Source: CAINDZ01 sp964399195
GTDB taxonomy: Bacteria; Krumholzibacteriota; Krumholzibacteriia; LZORAL124-64-63
Length of the DNA stretch: 35,755 nucleotides
Assembly: GCA_964399195.1 (NCBI GenBank)
Contig: CAYNPY010000031.1
Coordinates: 1-35,755 of the forward strand
Reading direction: 5' to 3'
The notes beneath the pieces are model-generated. The model searched no databases. It saw nothing but the letters and a program-made list of their open reading frames with translations, and had not been told where the DNA came from. This document shows positions 7,822-15,154 of the stretch, in pieces (position 1 is the first letter of the stretch; the number at the start of each line of letters is the position of its first letter). Made by a program: the position numbers and the translations under genes.

Positions 7822-9344
7822 CAGGCCTCCGGCGGCGGCGCGGCCGGGACCTCGCCCAGCGGCACCGTCAATTCCGCGCGGAGCCCCGCGCCGGGGCGCC
7901 CGTTCAGGCTGAGCGCGCCGCCGACCGAACGCAGGCGTTCCCGGATGCTGAAGAGGCCGAATCCCGGCGGGCCCTCGCGGCCGGCGCCGGCCAGTTCGTC
8001 CCCGGCGGGCAGCCCGCGGCCGTCGTCCTCGACGACCAGGCGCAGCGAGCGCTGACCGTGCACCAGGGTCACGCGCGCGCGCGTCGCCGCCGCGTGCTTG
8101 GCCACGTTGGTCAGCAGTTCGCGCGCGCACTGGTAGACCAATCCCCGCAGGTCCTCGCTCAGCGCGAGCGGATCGGTCGCACTCTCCGCTGCGTCGACCT
8201 CGCAGGCGATGCCGGTGCGTTCGGTCCACTGGCGCGCCAGCCACGCCAGCGCCGCCTCCAGCCCGGCCTCGTGCAGGACCGGCGGGTAGAGCTCGAACGA
8301 GAGGCTCCGCGCCTCCCGCATCGCGTCGTCGAGGATCCCGATCGCCTCCTCCACGACGCGCGCCTGGTCGGCGATCCGTTCGGGGTACTTCAACAGCGTC
8401 ACCTTCGCGCGCGCGGCGAACAGCAACTGCGCCAGGCCGTCATGGATGGCCACGGCCAGCTGCCGGCGCTCGCGTTCCTCCGCCACGGCCAGTTGCGCGC
8501 CGAAAGCGCGCAGGCGGTCCTGGTATTCCAGCAGGCGGCGCTCCGCATCCTTCTGTTCGGTGATGTCCCGCACGACCGAGAACACGAGGCGCCGGTCCGG
8601 ATAGGGGAACGAGGACCAGGAGAGCCACCGGTGGGCGCCGTCGCGGCAGCGGAAGCGCGTGCCCAGACCGGACACGACCCGGTCCTCCGCGAGCGCGCGC
8701 TGCGCCGCCACGAGCAGGTCGCGATCCTCCGGATGGATGAATTCGAGCACGGGCCGGCTCATCAGTTCGTCCCGCGACCAGCCCAGGACCCGCACCCAGG
8801 CGGGATTGACCTGCTGGAGCGTGCCGTCGAAGCCGCCGACGGCGAGCAGATCGAGCGAGACGTTGAACAGGCGGTCCCGCTCCTGCTCGGCCTCCACGCG
8901 CGCCGTCACGTCCGTCCAGGTGCCGCTGGCGCGCACCGCCAGGCCGTCATCGGCGCGCTCGATGGCGCCGCGGGCCGACAGCCAGACGTGGCGCCCGTCG
9001 CGGCAGCGGAGGCTGAATTCCACGTCGAGCTCGCCGGCCGCGCCCATCAGCTGTCCGCGGAGCCGCGCCGCCAGTTGCGGGCGCTCGCCGGCCGGCACAT
9101 GGCGCGACAGGTCCGCCAGGGTGGTGCCGAACTCGCTCGCCGACCACCCGGTCAGGGCCAGGACGCCCGGGGGCACGCGCAGCCGGTCGGCCCGCACGTC
9201 CCAGTCCCAGACCCCGCCCTGCAGCGCCGCCAGCGCCCGCGCCGCCCTGTGCAGCCGCCGACGCAGGCGCAGCGCCCAGACCAGCGCGGCGGCGGCGGCC
9301 AGCGCGCCGACCAGCGACCACGGTCCGGCAGTGCCGAAGGCCAT
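7821..9344 (-). CDS. PAS-domain sensor histidine kinase of the NarL-partner type (HisKA_3)
   Basis: Sensor kinase of 507 residues. One membrane helix lies at residues 10-26. Two PAS domains follow: about 40-150, ending G-T-W-T-D-V-T, and about 155-265, ending V-V-R-D-I-T-E-Q-K. Then comes a HisKA_3 dimerisation domain with phospho-acceptor His301 in A-V-A-I-H-D-G-L-A-Q. The HATPase domain has the N box E-L-L-T-N-V-A-K-H, the G1 box E-D-D-G-R-G-L and the G2 box G-F-G-L-F-S-I-R-E-R. Such kinases usually signal to a LuxR-type response regulator, and none is encoded in the visible part. The ATG at 9344 was chosen. A GTG at 9353 would overlap the upstream stop as GTGA and is equally possible. Confidence 0.92.
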   Translation of the reverse strand: MAFGTAGPWSLVGALAAAAALVWALRLRRRLHRAARALAALQGGVWDWDVRADRLRVPPGVLALTGWSASEFGTTLADLSRHVPAGERPQLAARLRGQLMGAAGELDVEFSLRCRDGRHVWLSARGAIERADDGLAVRASGTWTDVTARVEAEQERDRLFNVSLDLLAVGGFDGTLQQVNPAWVRVLGWSRDELMSRPVLEFIHPEDRDLLVAAQRALAEDRVVSGLGTRFRCRDGAHRWLSWSSFPYPDRRLVFSVVRDITEQKDAERRLLEYQDRLRAFGAQLAVAEERERRQLAVAIHDGLAQLLFAARAKVTLLKYPERIADQARVVEEAIGILDDAMREARSLSFELYPPVLHEAGLEAALAWLARQWTERTGIACEVDAAESATDPLALSEDLRGLVYQCARELLTNVAKHAAATRARVTLVHGQRSLRLVVEDDGRGLPAGDELAGAGREGPPGFGLFSIRERLRSVGGALSLNGRPGAGLRAELTVPLGEVPAAPPPEA

Positions 9345-9349
9345 CGCCG

Positions 9350-10036
9350 TCACCCCCGCCCGCGCCGCAGCGCGCGGGCCAGCCACCAGCCGAGTCCGAG
9401 CAGGCCGCAGGCGCCGGCGGCGATCAGGAGACCGCGGGCGCGCCCGCCGCCCGGGTCGCCGCCCGCGCCGGCCGCGGCGCCCAGCCACACGTAGGTCAGC
9501 AGTCCGGGCAGGGCGCCGGCCAGGCCCCACGCGTAGGGGCGCAGCGGCGCGCCCCCGGCCGCGAGTGTGTAGCTGACCAGCGCGTAGTTCAACGGCGAAA
9601 GCCGGGCCGCCACGTGCCATCCGGCGCCGCCCGCCGCGGCGGCCGCCTGCAGGCGCTCCAGTCGCGGCCGGCCGGCGATCAGACGTGCCACGCGCGCCCG
9701 CAGCCAGACCCGGCCGATGACCCGCATCAGCAGGCCCGAGGCGCCCAGTCCGAGCGCCGCCCACGCCGAGCCCGCGGCGGCCCCGAACACGAAGCCCCCG
9801 GCCAGCCCCAACGCGGCCGCCGGGAGTCCGGCCGGCACGAGCAGCAGCCACATCCCCAGGTAGAGCAGCGGCGTCCAGGGCCCCAGTTCGGCCAGCCACG
9901 GCTGCCACTGCTCGCGGCAGGAAGCCAGCAGGTGCGCGCCGAAGGCCAGCAAGGTGAGGATGACGACCGGCGCCGCAAGGGCGCGCCACGCCTCGCGCGA
10001 CGGCGGCGATGGGGATTGGGGCTGCGGCGTGGTCAT
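9350..10036 (-). CDS. VTT-domain (TVP38/TMEM64, DedA-like) membrane protein
   Basis: Integral membrane protein of 228 residues from the VTT/SNARE-associated family, whose members are linked to lipid scrambling and membrane homeostasis. Hydrophobic segments occur near residues 22-38, 50-75, 78-105, 150-175 and 195-218. Family hallmarks are G-G-F-V-F-G-A-A-A-G-S and L-S-P-L-N-Y-A-L-V-S-Y-T-L-A-A-G. The frame stays open upstream, but that part is the antisense reading of tRNA-Ala, so the ATG at 10036 was taken. No clear ribosome binding site is visible. The gene lies 46 bases after tRNA-Ala with no terminator between and overlaps the kinase start. Confidence 0.88.
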   Translation of the reverse strand: MTTPQPQSPSPPSREAWRALAAPVVILTLLAFGAHLLASCREQWQPWLAELGPWTPLLYLGMWLLLVPAGLPAAALGLAGGFVFGAAAGSAWAALGLGASGLLMRVIGRVWLRARVARLIAGRPRLERLQAAAAAGGAGWHVAARLSPLNYALVSYTLAAGGAPLRPYAWGLAGALPGLLTYVWLGAAAGAGGDPGGGRARGLLIAAGACGLLGLGWWLARALRRGRG

Positions 10037-10082
10037 CGGGTCAACGCGCGGGCAGCGGAAGGGCGGCGGTCGCGGGTGCGGG

Positions 10083-10158
<76 letters not shown>

Positions 10159-10178
10159 ACCGGATGCGACCGGCCGCA

Positions 10179-10206
10179 AATATAGCATCGACCCCGTGAC
10201 TGTCAA
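10179..10206 (-). promoter_or_regulatory. Sigma70-type promoter of tRNA-Ala
   Basis: On the minus strand a perfect TTGACA (10201-10206) is followed after 16 bases by TATATT (10179-10184). The tRNA 5' end lies 20 bases downstream of the -10, giving a short leader. This is one of the best promoter matches in the window. Confidence 0.85.
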
Positions 10207-10219
10207 ACAATCCCCCATC

Positions 10220-10248
10220 TTGACTTCCGGCGCCGCGAACGGTTAAAT
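10220..10248 (+). promoter_or_regulatory. Sigma70-type promoter of tRNA-Leu
   Basis: TTGACT (10220-10225), a 17-base spacer, then TTAAAT (10243-10248) on the plus strand, 42 bases before tRNA-Leu. Its -35 is only 13 bases from the -35 of the opposing tRNA-Ala promoter. Confidence 0.75.
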
Positions 10249-10290
10249 GCGGCAGCGACCGGGCCCGCCGCCGCGGTCACCGCTTCGGGT

Positions 10291-10377
10291 GCCGGAGTGG
10301 TGGAACTGGCAGACGCGCTGGACTCAAAATCCAGTGTCCTTCGGGACGTGTGGGTTCGAGCCCCACCTCCGGCACCA
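10291..10377 (+). tRNA. tRNA-Leu (anticodon CAA)
   Basis: A type II tRNA of 87 bases with encoded CCA. The acceptor stem GCCGGAG pairs with CTCCGGC. The anticodon stem CTGGA/TCCAG encloses the loop CTCAAAA with anticodon CAA, reading UUG. A long variable arm, TGTCCTTCGGGACG, forms the hairpin expected for leucine tRNAs. The T arm is GTGGG-TTCGAGC-CCCAC. Confidence 0.97.
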
Positions 10378-10405
10378 CCTGCACCGCCCGCGGCCGCGCC
10401 CCGCG

Positions 10406-10443
10406 GCGCCCCCTGACGGACCGCGCGCCCCCTGACAGACCGA
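10406..10443. repeat. Two copies of a 19-bp repeat after tRNA-Leu
   Basis: Two adjacent copies of a 19-base unit starting GCGCCCCCTGAC, at 10406-10424 and 10425-10443, identical at 17 positions. They lie in the 129-bp non-coding stretch between tRNA-Leu and the pruA stop codon, where nothing else is visible. Confidence 0.8.
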
Positions 10444-10506
10444 GGGACGGCAGGATCGCCGCCCCTCGCCTTGTCCGCCCTCACGGCAGCCGCGTCTGCG
10501 GCACGA

Positions 10507-12141
10507 CTACCGCTCGGACATGTAGGGATACGGAACCGCGCGCGGCGGGTCAAACGTCTCCTTGACCGCCCGCGGCGTCACCCACCGGATCAGGTTCAGG
10601 TAGCTGCCGGCCTTGTCGTTGGTGCCCGAGGCGCGGCTGCCGCCGAACGGCTGCTGCCCCACGACGGCGCCGGTCGGCTTGTCGTTGATGTAGAAGTTGC
10701 CGGCCGCGCCCTGCAGGTCGTCCTTCATGCGGATGATCACCGCGCGGTCCTGGGCGAAGATCGCTCCCGTCAGCGCGTACGCGGCCGAGCGGTCGCAGAC
10801 CTTCAGCATCTTCGCGAAGTCCTTGTCCGCGTAGACGTGAAGCGTCAGCACCGGGCCGAAGATCTCCTCCACCATCGTCTCGTACAGCGGATCGAGCGCC
10901 TCGATCACCGTCGGCTCGATGAAGTAGCCCAGCGAGGCGTCGCAGCCGCCGCCGGCGATGATGCGCGCCTTGCCCTTGGCCTTCTTTGCGCGGTCGATGA
11001 AGCCCTTGATGTCGTTGAAGGCGCCCTGGTCGATCACCGCGCCCATGAAGGTGCGGAAGTCGGCGACGTCGCCCATGCGCAGCGCGGCCACCTCGGCCAG
11101 CAGCTTCGCCTTCACCTGCGGCCACAGGCTCTGCGGGATGTAGGCGCGGCTGGCGGCGCTGCACTTCTGGCCCTGGTACTCGAAGGCGCCGCGGACCATG
11201 GCCGTCACCAGCGCGTCGACGTCGGCGCTGGCGTGCGCGAAGATGAAGTCCTTCCCCCCCGTCTCCCCGACCAGGCGCGGGTAGCAGCGATAGGACGCGA
11301 TGTTGCCCCCGATCGTCCGCCACATGTCGTGGAAGACGCCGGTCGAGCCGGTGAAGTGCACGCCGCCCAGCTCCGGGGCCGCCATCACCGGGTTGCCCAC
11401 CTGGCCGCCGCTGCCGGGCACGAAGTTGATCACGCCGTCGGGCAGGCCGGCCTCCCGCAGGATCTGCAGGATGTACCAGCCGCTGAGCACCGAGCTGGAC
11501 GCCGGCTTCCAGACGACCGTGTTGCCCATCAGCGCCGGCGCCGTCGGCAGGTTGCCGGCGATGCTGGTGAAGTTGAACGGCGTCACCGCGAACACGAAGC
11601 CGTCCAGCGGGCGCTGCTCGAGCGTGTTCCACGTGCCGGGCGCGTTGCGCGGCTGCTCGCGCAGGATCTGCTCCGCGAAGTGCGGGTTGTAGCGCCAGAA
11701 GTCGATGAGCTCCGCCGCCGAGTCGATCTCCGCCTGGAATGCCGTCTTGCTCTGCCCGAGCATCGTCGCCGCGTTCAGGAGCATGCGCCGCCGGCCCGCC
11801 AGCAGCTCGGCCGCCTTCAGCAGGATCGCCGCGCGCTGCTGGAACGGCATCGCCGACCAGCCCGGCCGCGCCTTCTCCGCCGCCTTGATCGCCGCCTTGA
11901 CTTCCTTCTCGCCCGCCTTGTGGTAGCAGCCCAGCTTGTGGGCGTGCTTGTGCGGCATCACGCAGTCGGCCAGCCGGCCGGTGCGCACCTCCTGGCCGTC
12001 GATCACCAGGGGGATCTCCACCTGGCGCGCAGCCATCTCCTTCAGCGCGGCCTTGAGCTCCGCCTTCTCCGGCGAACCGGGCAGGTAGCCGAGAACGGGC
12101 TCGTTGCGGGGGGTCGGAATGGTGAACATGACATCGGACAT
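10507..12141 (-). CDS. pruA: L-glutamate gamma-semialdehyde (1-pyrroline-5-carboxylate) dehydrogenase
   Basis: Oxidises glutamate semialdehyde to glutamate with NAD, the second step of proline breakdown, in the cytoplasm. The 544 residues match the long, ALDH4A1-like form of the enzyme rather than the short or PutA-fused forms. Visible motifs are the cofactor site V-T-P-F-N-F-T-S-I-A-G-N-L, the loop F-T-G-S-T-G-V-F, G-E-T-G-G-K-D-F with the general-base region, and the catalytic Cys in Y-Q-G-Q-K-C-S-A-A-S-R. E-E-I-F-G-P-V-L follows near the C-terminus. The ATG at 12141 has GGAGG seven bases upstream, so the 20-residue upstream extension was dropped. No proline dehydrogenase is nearby. The gene diverges from fbp across 193 bp. 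Confidence 0.95.
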   Translation of the reverse strand: MSDVMFTIPTPRNEPVLGYLPGSPEKAELKAALKEMAARQVEIPLVIDGQEVRTGRLADCVMPHKHAHKLGCYHKAGEKEVKAAIKAAEKARPGWSAMPFQQRAAILLKAAELLAGRRRMLLNAATMLGQSKTAFQAEIDSAAELIDFWRYNPHFAEQILREQPRNAPGTWNTLEQRPLDGFVFAVTPFNFTSIAGNLPTAPALMGNTVVWKPASSSVLSGWYILQILREAGLPDGVINFVPGSGGQVGNPVMAAPELGGVHFTGSTGVFHDMWRTIGGNIASYRCYPRLVGETGGKDFIFAHASADVDALVTAMVRGAFEYQGQKCSAASRAYIPQSLWPQVKAKLLAEVAALRMGDVADFRTFMGAVIDQGAFNDIKGFIDRAKKAKGKARIIAGGGCDASLGYFIEPTVIEALDPLYETMVEEIFGPVLTLHVYADKDFAKMLKVCDRSAAYALTGAIFAQDRAVIIRMKDDLQGAAGNFYINDKPTGAVVGQQPFGGSRASGTNDKAGSYLNLIRWVTPRAVKETFDPPRAVPYPYMSER

Positions 12142-12228
12142 GTCGTCGCCTCCGGAAGGACGGGCCCGGCGGGCGCCCGCGGGTTTCCCAGACGATGGCA
12201 AACCGCCGCTCCGGGCGCAAGAAGTTGG

Positions 12229-12256
12229 TTGTTGTTTGCTGCCAAGGTGTTACAAT
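12229..12256 (+). promoter_or_regulatory. Candidate promoter of fbp
   Basis: TTGTTG (12229-12234), a 16-base spacer and TACAAT (12251-12256) lie on the plus strand 79 bases before the fbp ATG. The -10 fits well and the -35 only partly. The element sits in the divergent pruA-fbp spacer. Confidence 0.55.
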
Positions 12257-12334
12257 GGAAGCCGTAAGTTCGGCGACCCGTCCCGGTCCCCGACGCGCCG
12301 GCCCCGCGAACGCCGCCCACCCCAGGAAGGGATC

Positions 12335-13363
12335 ATGACGCAGTCCCCGCAGATCCTCCAGACCATCGAATCCCACATCCTCGAACTGCAGAAGCTGCAC
12401 CCGGCCGCCAGCGGCGACTTCACCGGCCTGCTCAACGACATCACCTTCGCGGCGAAGATCGTCAGCCGCGAGGTGACCAAGGCCGGCCTGGTCGACATCC
12501 TCGGCGCCACCGGCGAGTCGAACGTGCAGGGCGAGACGGTGCAGAAGCTGGACGACTACGCCAACGCCGTGTTCCTCAAGTGCCTCGGCACGCGCGGCCA
12601 GGTCTGCATCATGGGCAGCGAGGAGATGGCTGACCCCGTCTTCAACGAGTCGGGCCCCGGCTCGCACAACTACGTGGTCGTGTTCGACCCGCTCGACGGC
12701 AGCTCCAACATCGACGCCAACGTCTCGGTGGGGACGATCTTCGGGATCTGGAAGCGGCGCTCGCTGCTCAACCGGATCGGGCCGACCGATCTCCTGCAGC
12801 CCGGCCGCCAGCTGGTGGCCTCCGGCTACGTCATCTACGGCTCGAGCACGATGTTCGTCTACACCGCCGGTCACGGCGTGCACGGCTTCACGCTGGACCC
12901 GAGCATCGGCGAGTTCCTGCTCAGCCACGAGAACATCACGACGCCGTTCGAGGGCCCCATCTACTCGGTCAACGAGGGCAACGAGCCCAAGTGGTCGCCC
13001 GAGGTCACCGAGACTGTGCGCCAGCTGAAGTTCGGCCGGCAGGGTCCCAACGGGAAGAAGGTCGCCGGCAAGACCTCGCGCTACATCGGCTCGCTGGTGG
13101 CCGACTTCCACCGCAACCTGCTCTACGGCGGCGTCTTCCTCTACCCGCCGACGGTCGACAAGCCGGGCGGCAAGCTGCGCCTGATGTGCGAGGCGGCGCC
13201 GCTGGCCCTGGTCGCCGAGAACGCCGGCGGCTACGCCAGCAACGGGCACGGACCCATCCTGGACGTGGTGCCGGACCAGCTCCACATGCGGGTGCCCCTC
13301 TACATCGGCAGCCGCGGCGACGTCATGTGGATCGAGAAGATGATCGGCGGCGGGCAGGACTAG
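12335..13363 (+). CDS. fbp: Class I fructose-1,6-bisphosphatase
   Basis: Removes the 1-phosphate of fructose 1,6-bisphosphate in gluconeogenesis (and in carbon-fixation cycles where present). The 342-residue length is typical. The metal site is clear in M-G-S-E-E and F-D-P-L-D-G-S-S-N-I-D. Further family motifs are G-T-I-F-G-I, Y-I-G-S-L-V-A-D-F-H-R-N-L and C-E-A-A-P-L-A-L-V. The ATG at 12335 follows AGGAAGG closely, and the longer open frame upstream covers the divergent promoter region, so it was rejected. This is one of only two protein genes on the plus strand. It ends 82 bp before the convergent cupin gene, with a hairpin between them. Confidence 0.97.
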   Translation: MTQSPQILQTIESHILELQKLHPAASGDFTGLLNDITFAAKIVSREVTKAGLVDILGATGESNVQGETVQKLDDYANAVFLKCLGTRGQVCIMGSEEMADPVFNESGPGSHNYVVVFDPLDGSSNIDANVSVGTIFGIWKRRSLLNRIGPTDLLQPGRQLVASGYVIYGSSTMFVYTAGHGVHGFTLDPSIGEFLLSHENITTPFEGPIYSVNEGNEPKWSPEVTETVRQLKFGRQGPNGKKVAGKTSRYIGSLVADFHRNLLYGGVFLYPPTVDKPGGKLRLMCEAAPLALVAENAGGYASNGHGPILDVVPDQLHMRVPLYIGSRGDVMWIEKMIGGGQD

Positions 13364-13392
13364 GCCTCCGCCCGCCGACGCGCGGCAAACCG

Positions 13393-13418
13393 AAGGGCGG
13401 CCCCGGGAGGCCGCCCTT
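13393..13418. terminator. Bidirectional terminator-like hairpin between fbp and the cupin gene
   Basis: A perfect 10-bp stem (AAGGGCGGCC at 13393-13402 with its complement at 13409-13418) and a 6-base loop. The arms begin with AA and end with TT, giving a minimal U-rich edge on both strands. It lies between two convergent genes, where a shared terminator is expected. Confidence 0.7.
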
Positions 13419-13444
13419 GGCTCAGCAGGGATTCGCCCGACGCC

Positions 13445-13774
13445 TCAGACCTGCGGGTCCATCTGCTTCTGCAGGCCCTTGGTCTCGACCACCAGCCCCA
13501 GCGCGTTGTTGCGGCAGCGCGGCCGGTGCTTGACGCCGGCCGGCACCAGCAGGGCCTCGCCCTGGCGCACCTCGATCTCGCGCCCCTCCATCTCGACGAT
13601 CAGCGAGCCCTCGAGGATGTAGACGAACTCGTCCTTCTCGTGGGCGTGCGTGATGTAGTCGCCGCTGTAGCGGACGATGAAGGCGTGGTAGCGGCCGTCG
13701 ATGTCGGTCAGTTCCACGGGTCGGAAGACCTGCGACAGGCCGCGCGCGAGTTTGAGCACCGAGAACTTGGGCAC
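13445..13774 (-). CDS. Small cupin-domain protein
   Basis: A 109-residue single-domain cupin of unknown substrate. Cupin motif 1 is visible as H-A-H-E-K-D-E-F-V-Y-I-L-E-G, with two His and one Glu as metal ligands, and motif 2 as L-L-V-P-A-G-V-K-H with the last His. Such small cupins bind a metal and often a small ligand or act as sugar or acid isomerases or dioxygenases. The sequence does not decide between these. It lies 37 bp after cpoB on the same strand and may be the last gene of the Tol-Pal operon, followed by the hairpin at 13393-13418. Confidence 0.85.
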   Translation of the reverse strand: MPKFSVLKLARGLSQVFRPVELTDIDGRYHAFIVRYSGDYITHAHEKDEFVYILEGSLIVEMEGREIEVRQGEALLVPAGVKHRPRCRNNALGLVVETKGLQKQMDPQV

Positions 13775-13811
13775 CGTGATCGACTCCCCCGGCCGCCGGC
13801 GCAGCCGCGCG

Positions 13812-14585
13812 TCAGTTCTTGCCTGTTTCTTCCTTCAGCAGAGCGGCTTCCGCCGACGCCGGGTGCTTCGCCAGCAGGTCGCCGCCCATCTTCCACGCGT
13901 CCTGCTTGCGCCCGAGGGCCAGGTAGCAGGAACGCGCCTTGTACATGGCCGCGGGCGCCCACTCGCTCTGCGGGAAGCGCGCCAGCAGATCCTCGAAGCG
14001 CTTCGCCGCGTCGGCGTGAAGGCCGTCCGCGTAGTCCAGGTCGCCCAGCCGGTAGAGCGCGTCGTCCGCCTGCTCCGAACGCTCGAAGCGCTGCAGGAAC
14101 TCCGCGTAGCCCTGCCGGGCCAGGTCGTTGTTGCCGCGCGTGCGGTCGGCCTCGGCGGCCGCGAAGATCGAGCGTCCCTCCTCCGGCAGGGCGTCGGTCC
14201 CGCCGGAGGCGCGCGGCGGCTTGTACTCGCCGAGCGTGGGCACCCCCTGCCGGCTGGCCAACAGGTCGACGCGCGCGGACAGCTCGCGCATGTACTGGGC
14301 GTTGTCGTCCAGTTTCTGCATCAGCTGGTCCAGGCGCGCCGAGACCTGCGAGAGCTTCGCCAACCTCATCGCCGAGGTCTCGTCGCCCGCGTCCCGCTCC
14401 AGCCGCATCAGCTGGTTGAGGGCCTGCATCTCCTGCAGGAGGCGCTTGTTCTCCGCCTGCAGGCGCGCGACCTGGTCGCGGTTCTCCTGCACCGACGTCT
14501 CGATGCGGTTGAGCTGCGGGGCGCATCCTGCGAACAGGATGAGCCCCGCCAGCAGCAGCGGCATGCCGCGCATCGCGTTCACCAT
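13812..14585 (-). CDS. cpoB: CpoB/YbgF-like Tol-Pal accessory lipoprotein
   Basis: Periplasmic coordinator of cell-wall synthesis and outer-membrane constriction; it interacts with TolA in E. coli. The protein has 257 residues. A hydrophobic signal ends L-F-A-G-C, so it is predicted to be a lipoprotein, unlike the soluble E. coli protein. A coiled coil covers about residues 25-110 (R-D-Q-V-A-R-L-Q-A-E-N-K-R-L). Tetratricopeptide repeats follow from about 140 (R-Q-G-Y-A-E-F-L-Q-R-F, D-D-A-L-Y-R-L-G-D-L, A-K-R-F-E-D-L-L-A-R-F-P). The gene begins 4 bp after pal, in the usual order of the cluster. Confidence 0.9.
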   Translation of the reverse strand: MVNAMRGMPLLLAGLILFAGCAPQLNRIETSVQENRDQVARLQAENKRLLQEMQALNQLMRLERDAGDETSAMRLAKLSQVSARLDQLMQKLDDNAQYMRELSARVDLLASRQGVPTLGEYKPPRASGGTDALPEEGRSIFAAAEADRTRGNNDLARQGYAEFLQRFERSEQADDALYRLGDLDYADGLHADAAKRFEDLLARFPQSEWAPAAMYKARSCYLALGRKQDAWKMGGDLLAKHPASAEAALLKEETGKN

Positions 14586-14589
14586 TCCC

Positions 14590-15123
14590 CTACGGGCGCT
14601 CGAAGTGCGCGCGGCGGTTCTGGGCCCAGGCGGCTTCGCCCGTGCCGGTGGCGAACGGGCGGCTCTCGCCGTAGCTGGTGACGCGCAGGTTGCCCGCGGG
14701 CACGCCCAGGGTGACCAGGTAGTCGCGGGCCGCCTTGGCGCGCTTCTCGCCCAGGGCCAGGTTGTACTCGATCGTGCCGCGCTCGTCGCAGTGGCCGGCG
14801 ACCATCACCGTCACGCCCGCCTCCTTGAGGATGCGCGCGTTGCCCGTCAGCACGCCCATCGCCGCATCGTCGAGGTCGTACTTGTCGTACGCGAAGAAGA
14901 CGTCGTTGATGCCGTACGCCGACGGGTCGAGGTTCGCGTAGTCGGGACCCTTCGGGGCCTCCGGCTCCGGGATCGGCGCGGGCTTCACGACTTCGGCCGG
15001 CTTTTCGACCGGAGCGGTCTCCGTCACCACGGGGGGCTTCTTGCTGCAGCCGCTGAAGGCCACGAGCGCGAGCGCGCCCAGCAGCAGGACCACGGTCAGG
15101 CGGGGGATCGTTCCGTTGCGCAT
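14590..15123 (-). CDS. pal: Peptidoglycan-associated lipoprotein Pal
   Basis: Outer-membrane lipoprotein that tethers the membrane to peptidoglycan and binds TolB. Its 177 residues contain a signal with lipobox A-F-S-G-C at about 21-25, a Pro- and Glu-rich linker, and an OmpA-like domain from about residue 70. The peptidoglycan-binding signature G-H-C-D-E-R-G-T-I-E-Y-N, with the Asp and the downstream Arg of G-E-K-R-A, is intact. It lies 31 bp after tolB and 4 bp before cpoB. Confidence 0.96.
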   Translation of the reverse strand: MRNGTIPRLTVVLLLGALALVAFSGCSKKPPVVTETAPVEKPAEVVKPAPIPEPEAPKGPDYANLDPSAYGINDVFFAYDKYDLDDAAMGVLTGNARILKEAGVTVMVAGHCDERGTIEYNLALGEKRAKAARDYLVTLGVPAGNLRVTSYGESRPFATGTGEAAWAQNRRAHFERP

Positions 15124-15154
15124 TGCCTGTCTCTCCTTGCGTTTTCCCGCCCGG

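Noticed and set aside
10203..10553. Minus-strand open frame across the tRNA-Leu region
   Set aside because: It is the antisense reading of tRNA-Leu and flanking non-coding DNA, and it also overlaps the pruA end.
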